A stretch of DNA of 64,000 nucleotides from Massilia oculi. GTDB lineage: Bacteria; Pseudomonadota; Gammaproteobacteria; Burkholderiales; Burkholderiaceae_D. The translations under genes were made by a program, and so were the position numbers. Below, piece after piece: positions 19,817 to 27,253 of the stretch (its first letter is position 1; every line of letters begins with the position of its first letter). The stretch is from NCBI RefSeq assembly GCF_003143515.1, contig NZ_CP029343.1, positions 3,596,001 through 3,660,000 of the forward strand, given 5' to 3'. The notes below the pieces were generated by a model, which saw only the letters and a list, made by a program, of their open reading frames with translations, did not search any database and was not told the DNA's origin.

Positions 19817-21032
19817 ACGCATCGTGGATCTGCTGTTTACCAACGTCCACCTGGCGACGATGGAGGACGGCTACGGCGAACTGCCGGACGCCGCGCTGGC
19901 GGTGAAGGATGGCCGCATCGCCTGGATCGGCAAGCGCCTTGACGCCCCGCCGGCAAGCCGGGTGCACGATTGCGGCGGCGCCTGGATGACGCCGGGCCTG
20001 GTCGACTGCCATACCCACGTGGTCCACGCCGGCAACCGCAGCAACGAATGGGAAGCGCGCCTGAACGGCGCCACCTATGAAGACATCGCGCGCCAGGGCG
20101 GCGGCATCATGTCCACCGTGCGCGCGACCCGTGAAGCAAGTATCGACGAGCTGGTCGCGGCCAGCCTGCCGCGCGTGCGCGCCCTGCTGGCCGAGGGCGT
20201 GACCACGCTCGAGATCAAGTCCGGCTACGGCCTCGAACAGGGCGCCGAAGAACGCATGCTGCGCGCCGCGCGCCGCATCGGCGCGCTGCTGCCGGTGCGG
20301 GTGGCGACCACCTTCCTCGGCGCCCACGCGCTGCCGCCGGAATTCGCCGGCCGCCAGGACGATTACGTGACCGAAGTGTGCGAACGCATGCTGCCGGCGC
20401 TGGCGGAGCAAGGCCTGGTCGACGCAGTCGACGCCTTCTGCGAACGAATCGGGTTTACCCACGCCCAGACCGGGCGCGTGTTCGACGCCGCGCGCAAGCT
20501 CGACCTGCCGCTCAAGCTGCACGCCGAGCAGTTGTCGGACCAGGGCGGGGCGGAACTGGTGGCGCGCTACCGGGGCCTGTCGGCCGACCACCTGGAACAC
20601 CTGAGCCCTCAGGGCATCGCGGCGATGGCGCGCGCGGGCACCGTGGCGGTGCTGCTGCCGGGGGCCTATTATTTTTTGCGCGAGACCGTGATGCCGCCGA
20701 TCGATGCGCTGCGCGAGGCCGGCGTGCCGATAGCGGTGGCCACCGACTGCAATCCCGGCACCTCGCCGATGACCTCACTGCTGCTGGCGATGAATATGGC
20801 GTGCACCCTGTGGCGCCTGACGCCGCAGGAAGCCCTGCTGGGCGCGACCGCCTATGGCGCGCTGGCCCTGGGCCTGCAGGCCGAGATCGGCACCCTGACG
20901 GTCGGCAAGCGCGCCGACCTGGCCTTGTGGAAGATCGCCCGTCCCGCCGACCTGGCGTATGCGATCGGTTTCAATCCCTGCCAGGCCGTGGTCAATGGCG
21001 GCGTCCTGCGCGCGCCTCATCTTCCTGCCTAG
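19809..21032 (+). CDS. hutI: imidazolonepropionase
   Basis: 407 residues, complete for the family. The metal ligands H68-T-H70 lie in [15 protein letters not shown]; the lid lysine block [38 protein letters not shown] and [10 protein letters not shown] follow in the usual order. It opens the ring of imidazolone propionate to formimidoylglutamate, step three. Last gene of the operon, overlapping hutD by 8 nt. No hut transporter follows. Confidence 0.97.
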   Translation: MTERIVDLLFTNVHLATMEDGYGELPDAALAVKDGRIAWIGKRLDAPPASRVHDCGGAWMTPGLVDCHTHVVHAGNRSNEWEARLNGATYEDIARQGGGIMSTVRATREASIDELVAASLPRVRALLAEGVTTLEIKSGYGLEQGAEERMLRAARRIGALLPVRVATTFLGAHALPPEFAGRQDDYVTEVCERMLPALAEQGLVDAVDAFCERIGFTHAQTGRVFDAARKLDLPLKLHAEQLSDQGGAELVARYRGLSADHLEHLSPQGIAAMARAGTVAVLLPGAYYFLRETVMPPIDALREAGVPIAVATDCNPGTSPMTSLLLAMNMACTLWRLTPQEALLGATAYGALALGLQAEIGTLTVGKRADLALWKIARPADLAYAIGFNPCQAVVNGGVLRAPHLPA

Positions 21033-21250
21033 TCCGGCAACACCTGTCCCCTTACCGCAACACCCACAGTCACGGTGGATAAGTGCTTGATCGCCCTCAA
21101 GTCCGGCTTTCTTGCCTGATTGATGATGGATCCAACACGCAATGGCGACAAGCGGTTACAGCGGCGGTTACAGCGGTAAGCAAATGTAAGCCTTAATGGA
21201 TCATTAAGAATGGCCGACTATAGTCATTCATGTGATTCCCATCTCCCCTC

Positions 21251-21300
21251 CCCATTTGCCAAAATGGGTTTGCCCACGGTGCCAAGGCCCGTGGGTTTTT
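21251..21300 (+). terminator. tandem hairpins, probable end of the hut transcript
   Basis: Two stems follow each other: CCCATTT / AAATGGG (21251-21268, GCCA loop) and CCCACGG / CCGTGGG (21273-21295), the second followed by TTTTTC. They lie 220-270 nt after hutI and just before the 3' end of the convergent GNAT gene. The T tract points to termination of rightward transcription. Confidence 0.6.
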
Positions 21301-21314
21301 CTTTGTGCGTCGCT

Positions 21315-21815
21315 TTATTGCGTGCTTTGGCTGTGCTGCGCAAGCGACAGCAGGCTATCGCCGGTGACGCGGCAAATGCGCCAATCGGGCATGACATCCG
21401 CGCCCATGGCCTTGTAAAACTGGATGGCCGGCTCGTTCCAGTCCAGCACAGACCATTCGAAACGTCCGCAACCGCGTTCTACCGCCAGCTGCGCCAGGCG
21501 TTGCAGCATCTGCGTGCCGTAGCCCTTGCCGCGGTGTGCCTGCTTCACGTACAGGTCTTCCAGATACAAGCCCTTCTTGGTGAGGAAGGTCGAGAAATTG
21601 TGGAAGAACAGGGCGAAGGTGACGACTTCACCGTTTTCTTCGCCGACGATCGCTTCGCACGATGGACGCGCGCCGAACAGGCCTTCGTGCAGCAGCGCTT
21701 CGGTGGCGACCACCATGTGTTCGAGTTTTTCAAATACGGCCAGCTCCACGATCATGGCGTGGATGTGGGCGACGTCTTGCGGCTGGGCGGGGCGGATGGA
21801 GAAATGGATAGTCAT
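21315..21815 (-). CDS. GNAT N-acetyltransferase, diamine acetyltransferase-like
   Basis: 166 residues with a single GNAT fold. The acetyl-CoA loop V-K-Q-A-H-R-G-K-G-Y-G-T lies in LYVKQAHRGKGYGTQML, followed by the D-W-N-E-P-A-I-Q-F-Y motif typical of spermidine/diamine and thialysine acetyltransferases. The N-terminal RPAQPQDVAHIHAMIVELAVFEKLEH also matches that subgroup. A polyamine or amino-acid side-chain acceptor is likely but not certain. The start overlaps the EamA stop by 4 nt, so the two are one transcription unit. Confidence 0.85.
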   Translation of the reverse strand: MTIHFSIRPAQPQDVAHIHAMIVELAVFEKLEHMVVATEALLHEGLFGARPSCEAIVGEENGEVVTFALFFHNFSTFLTKKGLYLEDLYVKQAHRGKGYGTQMLQRLAQLAVERGCGRFEWSVLDWNEPAIQFYKAMGADVMPDWRICRVTGDSLLSLAQHSQSTQ

Positions 21816-22750
21816 GGCGATTCGATGGCATTGTTCAGGTTAGCGGATTGCACGCTCCTGGCGGCAGGCGCGCGCACGGCCCAGGCGACGCTCGCCAGGC
21901 ACAGCACCATGCCCAGGAATTCGAGGAGGCCTGGGCGGTAGTCTTCGAGCTGGACCGACAGCAGCACCGACAGCACGGGCGTGACGACGCCGATGTAGAC
22001 GGCCTTGTTGGCGCCGATGCGGCCGATCAGGGTGAAATAGGCGAAAAAGGCGATGACCGAGCCGAAGATCGACAGGTAGACCAGGCCCGCCCAGTAAGAG
22101 GGGCTGTCGGGCAGGGTGAAGGCATTGCCGTTGGCCAGCGACCACACCGCCACCATCGACGCGCCCCACAGCATCGACCAGGCCATCGTCAGCGGCAGGT
22201 TGGAAGATTGGTCCTTGACTTTGTTGACCACGATGCTGCCGGCCGAGCTGGCCAGGGTGGCGGCAAGGGCCAGCACCACGCCGGCCAGGAAGTGGCCGTC
22301 GCCGCCCGTTTTCAATGCTTGCCAGGCGTCGCCGATCGAGTGCCAGAACAGCAGGGCCACGCCGACGGTGGCGACGGCGCCGCAGGCCCAGGTGCGGCCC
22401 TTGACCTCGGTGCCGAAGAAGATGCGGCTCCAGATCGGCGTCCAGAACACCATCAGCGCGAACATCACCGCCACCAGGCCGGACACGATGTGCTGCTCCG
22501 ATTCATAGGTGCAGATATACGAGATGCCGAAGGTCAGGCCGCCCTGCAGCGCCATCCAGCGATGGGTGCTCCAGGGCAATCGCAGGCTGTCGCGGCGCGC
22601 CAGGCAGATGGCGAACAGGGTGGCGGCGGCCAGGAAGAAGCGGTAGGCGACCGACACGGCGGGAGCGGTGTGTCCCAGCTGTAGGGTGATGGCCCAGAAG
22701 GTCGAGCCCCAGATCAGCGAGGCGATGATGAAAAGGACGGGAGAAGACAT
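21812..22750 (-). CDS. EamA/DMT-superfamily transporter
   Basis: 312 residues with ten hydrophobic segments in two EamA repeats (repeat 1 from VLFIIASLIWGSTFWAI, repeat 2 from VLALAATLASSAGSIVVNKV). Inner-membrane exporters or importers of amino acids and metabolites belong here; the substrate is not predictable from sequence. Immediately before the ATG lies a 7-bp inverted repeat whose core equals the core of the hut operator, which raises the possibility of HutC-subfamily control. Co-transcribed with the GNAT gene. Confidence 0.85.
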   Translation of the reverse strand: MSSPVLFIIASLIWGSTFWAITLQLGHTAPAVSVAYRFFLAAATLFAICLARRDSLRLPWSTHRWMALQGGLTFGISYICTYESEQHIVSGLVAVMFALMVFWTPIWSRIFFGTEVKGRTWACGAVATVGVALLFWHSIGDAWQALKTGGDGHFLAGVVLALAATLASSAGSIVVNKVKDQSSNLPLTMAWSMLWGASMVAVWSLANGNAFTLPDSPSYWAGLVYLSIFGSVIAFFAYFTLIGRIGANKAVYIGVVTPVLSVLLSVQLEDYRPGLLEFLGMVLCLASVAWAVRAPAARSVQSANLNNAIESP

Positions 22751-22752
22751 TC

Positions 22753-22773
22753 GCGGGAGTATAGACCTCCCGC
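22753..22773 (-). promoter_or_regulatory. palindrome with GTCTATAC core at the EamA start
   Basis: A perfect inverted repeat GCGGGAG-N7-CTCCCGC ends 2 nt before the EamA start codon. Its centre on the minus strand reads GTCTATAC, identical to the core of the hut operator and fitting GT-N-TA-N-AC. It could be an operator, an RNA hairpin hiding the GGGAGG ribosome site, or both. Confidence 0.45.
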
Positions 22774-22849
22774 TTTGTTCCTGGAGGCACTTTTTTTAGA
22801 CGGTGGGACGGTGTGCTGTATCAAAACCGCAACATCACCGCCTGGGCGA

Positions 22850-23296
22850 TCAGTAGGCGAGCCGCATGCGCCGATACAGGAAGCTCAGCACGAACAATGG
22901 CCCGATCAGCAGGAAGCGCAAGTCCTCGAAGAACGACGGTTTCTTGCCCTCGATATGGTGGCCGATGAATTGCCCGATCCAGGCCAGCACGAAGACCCCG
23001 ATCGAGGTCACCAGCACGGTGCCGTCCGGCAGCGCGTTCAGCAGCCCCAGCATCACGGCGCACATCGCCGCCATCCCGAGCGCGAACGGCATCGATAGCC
23101 TGGCGTAATAGACCAGCGCGGCGGCCACGACGGCCAGGGCCACGAGCGGGTGAATCGCCCACAGGATGCCCAGCAGGCTGAACACGATGGCGGGGATGCA
23201 GACGAAGTGGATCAGTTCGTTGACGGGATTGCGGTGGCTCTCGGCATAGCGGGCCAGCAAGACGTCGATATCGCGCGGCGTAGAGGAAAATTCCAT
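22850..23296 (-). CDS. DUF962 / Mpo1-like membrane protein
   Basis: 148 residues with about four hydrophobic segments. The opening RYAESHRNPVNELIHFVCIPAIVFSL contains the conserved H-x-N-P-x-N-x-x-I-H motif of DUF962/YGL010w proteins. The second block WIGQFIGHHIEGKKPSFFEDLRFLLIGPLFVL is equally diagnostic. The yeast homologue Mpo1 is an Fe(II)-dependent dioxygenase that alpha-oxidises 2-hydroxy fatty acids; the bacterial function is inferred only. GGAG precedes the ATG by 9 nt. Monocistronic. Confidence 0.85.
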   Translation of the reverse strand: MEFSSTPRDIDVLLARYAESHRNPVNELIHFVCIPAIVFSLLGILWAIHPLVALAVVAAALVYYARLSMPFALGMAAMCAVMLGLLNALPDGTVLVTSIGVFVLAWIGQFIGHHIEGKKPSFFEDLRFLLIGPLFVLSFLYRRMRLAY

Positions 23297-23339
23297 GACG
23301 GCGGTCTCCGGTTGTTATGCCGACGATTCTACGCCCGAC

Positions 23340-24317
23340 TTAGTCTCCCTGTCCCGTCTGCCGCGCGCCGGAAGGCAGGGCCGGCACGGGCGCCGCGGTG
23401 TCGGCCGGCTGCAGGCGCAGGTTCGGATGGTTCGCGAACAGTTCCGAAATCCATTCGACGAATACGCGCACCTTGGCCGACAAATGGCGGTTGTGCGGAT
23501 AGACGACGTGCACCGGCAGCGGATCGCAGCGCCATTCCGGCAACAGACGCACCATCTTGCCTGTGGCCAGGTGCTCGTTGAGCAGGTAATCCGTCATATT
23601 GATCACGCCCAGCCCCGACAAGCCGGCCTGGATATAGGCGCTCGAATCATTCAGGGCGATTACGCCGGGCAAGGTCATTTCGATCCGCTCGCCGTCGCGG
23701 TTATAGTCCCAGTTGGAGATCTTGCCGTTCCTTGCCGAGAAATAGTTCACGCAGCGGTGCCGTTCCAGGTCGCGCGGGTGCATGGGCATGCCATAGCGTT
23801 CCACATAGGCGGGAGAGGCACAGGTGACGAAATTGATCACCCCGACGCGGCGCGCGATCAGGTTCGTGTCGACCAGTTCGCCGCCGCGCACGGCGCAATC
23901 GACGCCTTCCTCGACCAGGTCGACGGGGCGGTCGGTGGTGCCGAGCTCGAGCGTGATGTCCGGATAGCGCTCGAAGAAGTCGGGCAAGGCCGGAATCAAT
24001 ATCTCGGTTGACAGCCCGGTCGGCGCATCCACCCGCAGCCGTCCGCTGGGACTGAAGCGGTGGCGCGACAGCGATTCCTCGGCGTCGCGCACGTCGGACA
24101 GGATGCGTACGCAGCGTTCATAATAGGCGGCGCCGTCCGACGTCACCGACACATGGCGCGTGGTGCGGTGCAAGAGCTTGGAAGCCAGCGAGGTTTCCAG
24201 TCCCTGGACGAGGGTCGAAACCGTCGCCTTGGGCAATTGCAGGGTCTCGGCAGCGCGCGTGAAGCTGCCGGCGTCGACCACCTGCACGAAGACTTCCATG
24301 GCCTGGAGTTTGTTCAT
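23340..24317 (-). CDS. LysR-family transcriptional regulator
   Basis: 325 residues from the ATG at 24317 (the upstream extension to 24476 is unsupported). The N-terminal HTH (MNKLQAMEVFVQVVDAGSFTRAAETLQLPKATVSTLVQGLE) is followed by the co-inducer domain with the S-G-R-L-R-V-D-A-P and R-x-G-x-L-x-D-x-x-L-I-A-R patterns of the AaeR/DmlR-type subgroup. It is divergent from the small protein, hydrolase-like and RND efflux genes, so it is a candidate regulator of them; the 140-nt divergent region would hold its site. Confidence 0.9.
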   Translation of the reverse strand: MNKLQAMEVFVQVVDAGSFTRAAETLQLPKATVSTLVQGLETSLASKLLHRTTRHVSVTSDGAAYYERCVRILSDVRDAEESLSRHRFSPSGRLRVDAPTGLSTEILIPALPDFFERYPDITLELGTTDRPVDLVEEGVDCAVRGGELVDTNLIARRVGVINFVTCASPAYVERYGMPMHPRDLERHRCVNYFSARNGKISNWDYNRDGERIEMTLPGVIALNDSSAYIQAGLSGLGVINMTDYLLNEHLATGKMVRLLPEWRCDPLPVHVVYPHNRHLSAKVRVFVEWISELFANHPNLRLQPADTAAPVPALPSGARQTGQGD

Positions 24318-24459
24318 ATCCTGTTCTCCGAATCCAGTTTGATGCGATTGTTCAGCAATCCGAACAATTAATTCGGTATTGCCATCTTTATCTGATTGTA
24401 GATGAAGACTATTATGTGTGCATCGCAACAATGTATTGACCAGGAAGACGGAGCAGGCC

Positions 24460-24687
24460 ATGAGCCATCGGAACATTCAGAACGGAATCTTTACCACGGT
24501 AGCAGTCGCCCTGAGCGGCGTCGCACTGGCGGCACTGCTCTGCACCGATGCCTACTCACGCGCCGCCGGCGCCGAGGCGCGTGGCTTTCATGCGTTGTCC
24601 CTCGAAATGCAGATGAGCTGCGTGGGTGATTGCGCCGGCGTCGACGAGCGCATCGTCGAGCTCCAGAAACAGGGGGGCGCCCGATGA
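24460..24687 (+). CDS. small exported or membrane-anchored protein, unknown
   Basis: 75 residues with one hydrophobic segment (TTVAVALSGVALAALLCTDAYS) near the N-terminus, then a short polar tail with two cysteines in MSCVGDCAG. It may be a secreted peptide or a single-pass protein. The stop overlaps the ATG of the next gene (ATGA), so it is probably translated with the hydrolase-like protein. No family recognised. Confidence 0.6.
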   Translation: MSHRNIQNGIFTTVAVALSGVALAALLCTDAYSRAAGAEARGFHALSLEMQMSCVGDCAGVDERIVELQKQGGAR

Positions 24688-25529
24688 GCGCCGTGCTCGA
24701 AGCGGCCGAGCGTGCCCTGAAGGTGCGTGAGCTCGAGGTCGGTGGCGCCACCGGCCCGCTGGCCGCTCGGCTGTATGCCGCCGGCCCGGCCGCCAAGCGC
24801 GACTTGCTGGTGGTGCATTTCCACGGCGGCGGCTTCGATAGCGGCGACCTGGACGAGTGCGACGACTTCCTGCGCAGCCTGGCGGAGTGCGACCATCTGC
24901 CGCTGGTGCTGGCCACCACCTATACGCTGGCGACCGTGAGCCCGTTCCCTGCCGCGGTCGAGGATGCCCACGCGGTGCTGCAGTGGGCCAAGAAGAACAA
25001 GACCAAGCTGGGATGGAGCGGCAAGCTCCTGGTAACGTCCGGCATCGAAGCCGGCGCCAACCTGGCGGCGGTGTGCGCGCTGATGTCGCGCGACCGCGGC
25101 GGCCCGGCCCTGGCCGGACAGATCCTGGTCATGCCGATGCTCGACCCGGCCCTGTCCACCGGTTCGATGCGTCAGATGACCTATTGTGCCGATCGCGAAA
25201 AAGCGGCTACCGTATGTGCGGCCGCCTACCGCGGCTATCTGCCGCATGCGGCCGACCGCTCGCATCCGTATGCGGCGCCGCTGCACTCGAGCCGCCTCAA
25301 GAACCTGGCGCCGGCCCTGATCCTGTCGGCAGAGGACGACCCATTGCGCGACGAGGCCGAACAATACGGCGCCAAGTTGATCAACGCCGGCATCTGCACC
25401 ACCGTGCGGCGCATGGCCGCACCCGACCTGCAGGATCCGAACGGGCGCAACGAGTGCGCCTGCAAGGTGCAGGCAATGCTTGAAATTTCCAGCTTCCTCG
25501 CGCGGCTGGAAGGGCGCGGAGGCGCCTGA
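24684..25529 (+). CDS. HSL-type alpha/beta-hydrolase-fold protein lacking the catalytic Ser and His
   Basis: 281 residues with the layout of the hormone-sensitive-lipase group: oxyanion-hole HGGGF (residues 47-51), PFPAAVEDAHAVLQWA, and the acid region SAEDDPLRDE (D219). The nucleophile elbow normally G-D-S-A-G reads G-I-E-A-G (120-124), putting E122 where the serine should be. The segment normally ending in the catalytic H-G-F has no histidine. The protein therefore looks like a non-catalytic relative, perhaps a ligand binder or regulator. It is coupled to the preceding small gene and lies 490 nt before the RND efflux operon. Confidence 0.75.
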   Translation: MSAVLEAAERALKVRELEVGGATGPLAARLYAAGPAAKRDLLVVHFHGGGFDSGDLDECDDFLRSLAECDHLPLVLATTYTLATVSPFPAAVEDAHAVLQWAKKNKTKLGWSGKLLVTSGIEAGANLAAVCALMSRDRGGPALAGQILVMPMLDPALSTGSMRQMTYCADREKAATVCAAAYRGYLPHAADRSHPYAAPLHSSRLKNLAPALILSAEDDPLRDEAEQYGAKLINAGICTTVRRMAAPDLQDPNGRNECACKVQAMLEISSFLARLEGRGGA

Positions 25530-26020
25530 CCAGTCAGCGCCAGTTCACCTGACGCCCGGCCGAGCCGGGCACACAATCGTATCGCAAGACACCGTGCCAG
25601 GCGCACCGGTGGGGGCATCGCTGTAACTGCGTCTTTCGCATAATTGGTGGGTAAGTAAGAGTCGGGAAAGCCATCCGGGCGCAATATATTGTGCCAGGGC
25701 AGATTGGCAGCATTTTTGTAACCGCGTCTTTCGCATCCTGTCGGGGTGAGTAAGAGTGCATCGAGGGGAGGGTCGCCATGAAACACAACGAGCAGGCACG
25801 GGGCCGGCGGTTGCAGGCAGCGCGCGACTGTCCACGGGCCTGAGCCCGGCGCCGCCGGCATGAACTGACCGGCCGCGCTCCATCCAGATACTGAATTTTT
25901 TTCCGCGCTGCGGCGCGGAAGGGACTTCTTTTCGCCAGCGTTTCGTTCGACACGACAAGTCGACGACGCCGGACGGGGTTTTATTGTCTTTTCAATCGTG
26001 TTTAATAAGAAGGGTTAATC
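25530..26020. other. long intergenic with a diverged 95-bp tandem duplication
   Basis: Between the hydrolase-like gene and the RND operon lies a partly duplicated segment. GTGCCAGG, TGTAACYGCGTCTTTCGCAT and GTRAGTAAGAGT occur at 25594-25662 and again at 25691-25757, shifted by 95-97 nt. No protein frame convinces on either strand. Two copies of a regulator site or a structured leader of the efflux operon are possible. The remaining part (25760-26020) shows nothing else recognisable apart from AGAAGGGTT before the adaptor ATG. Confidence 0.5.
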
Positions 26021-27247
26021 ATGAATAACCAACCAGAACTGGGCAAAACAAAGGATCTGTTGCAGGGCAAGCTGCGGACGGTCGTCGCCGCGCTGGCGCT
26101 CGCCGGCGTGGTCGGCGCAGGCGTCACCGGCTGTGCGGACGCCAACAGCAACGATGCACCGGCAGCGCCCCCCGCGCCACCGGTGTCCGCCGCCGTGGTC
26201 GTGCAAAAACCCGTCCTCGAGACCCAGGAATTCTCGGGCCGTCTGGAAGCGATCGACGTGGTCGAGATCCGTTCGCGCGTCTCGGGCTACATCACCGCCG
26301 TCAATTTCAAGCCGGGCGCCGAAGTGAAGAAGGGCGACGTGCTGTTCGTGATCGACCCGCGTCCTTACCAGGCCGAGTCCGACCGCACCCAGGCCGCCGC
26401 CGCCGCCGCCCGCGCCCGCGCCGACCTGGCGCGCCTGGAACTGCAGCGCGCCGAGCGCCTGCTGGCCGATAAAGCCATCGCCCAGCGCGAGTTCGACGAA
26501 CGCGACGCCGGCCAGAAGGAGCTCGACGCCAGCGCCCGCGCCGCCGCCGCCGAACACGAGGCCGCGCGCCTGAACCTGGCCTACACCCGCGTCACCGCCC
26601 CGATCGACGGCCGCGTCTCGAAAGCCGAGATCACCCTCGGCAACCTGGTCGACGCCAGCGCGGTGCTGACCTCCGTGGTGTCGCTGGACCGCATCTACGC
26701 CAGCTTCGACGGCGACGAGGACACCTATCTGCGCGTGAGCCGCCGCACCCACGCCGGCCAGCCGGTCGACGTGAAGGTCGGCCTGGCCGGCGAAGAAGGC
26801 TTCCCGCACGCCGGCAAGCTCGAATTCGTCGACAACCAGCTCGACAGCCGCAGCGGCAGCGTGCGCATGCGCGCCACCCTGGCCAATGCCGACCGCCAGC
26901 TGGCCCCAGGCCTGTTCGCGCGCGTGCAGATCGCCGGCGGCGCCCCGAGCCAGCAGATATTGATCGCCGACCGCGCCATCAACACCGACCAGGACCGCAA
27001 GTTCGTCTACGTGGTCGACAAGGAAGGCAAGGCCGAATACCGCGCCGTCAAGCTCGGACCGCTGAACGACGGCCTGCGCGTGGTGCGCGAGGGCCTGAAG
27101 CCGGGCGAGAAGATCGTCGTCAACGGCCTGCAGCGCGTGCGTCCCGGCGCGCCGATCGCCGCCCAAACCGTGCCGATGGTGGCCCCCGCGGCCGCAGCCC
27201 CGGCGGCCAAGGACGCCAAAGTGGCGCTGGCCGACGTCAAGGAGTAA
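26021..27247 (+). CDS. RND efflux periplasmic adaptor (membrane-fusion protein)
   Basis: 408 residues. A lipoprotein signal with lipobox GVTGC (C38) anchors it to the inner membrane. The barrel-sandwich hybrid halves (RSRVSGYITAVNFKPGAEVKKGDVLFVIDPRPYQ and APIDGRVSKAEITLGNLV) flank an alpha-helical hairpin rich in Ala and Arg, followed by beta-barrel and membrane-proximal domains. It belongs to the MexA/AcrA (HlyD_D23) group. First gene of a three-gene tripartite pump operon; the pump starts 6 nt after its stop. Confidence 0.95.
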   Translation: MNNQPELGKTKDLLQGKLRTVVAALALAGVVGAGVTGCADANSNDAPAAPPAPPVSAAVVVQKPVLETQEFSGRLEAIDVVEIRSRVSGYITAVNFKPGAEVKKGDVLFVIDPRPYQAESDRTQAAAAAARARADLARLELQRAERLLADKAIAQREFDERDAGQKELDASARAAAAEHEAARLNLAYTRVTAPIDGRVSKAEITLGNLVDASAVLTSVVSLDRIYASFDGDEDTYLRVSRRTHAGQPVDVKVGLAGEEGFPHAGKLEFVDNQLDSRSGSVRMRATLANADRQLAPGLFARVQIAGGAPSQQILIADRAINTDQDRKFVYVVDKEGKAEYRAVKLGPLNDGLRVVREGLKPGEKIVVNGLQRVRPGAPIAAQTVPMVAPAAAAPAAKDAKVALADVKE

Positions 27248-27253
27248 TCGAAC

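Noticed and set aside
25235..25958. Overlapping minus-strand ORFs in the duplicated region, with repeated M-R-K-T-x-L-Q
   Set aside because: The repeated peptide simply reflects the DNA duplication; no ribosome site and no codon bias.
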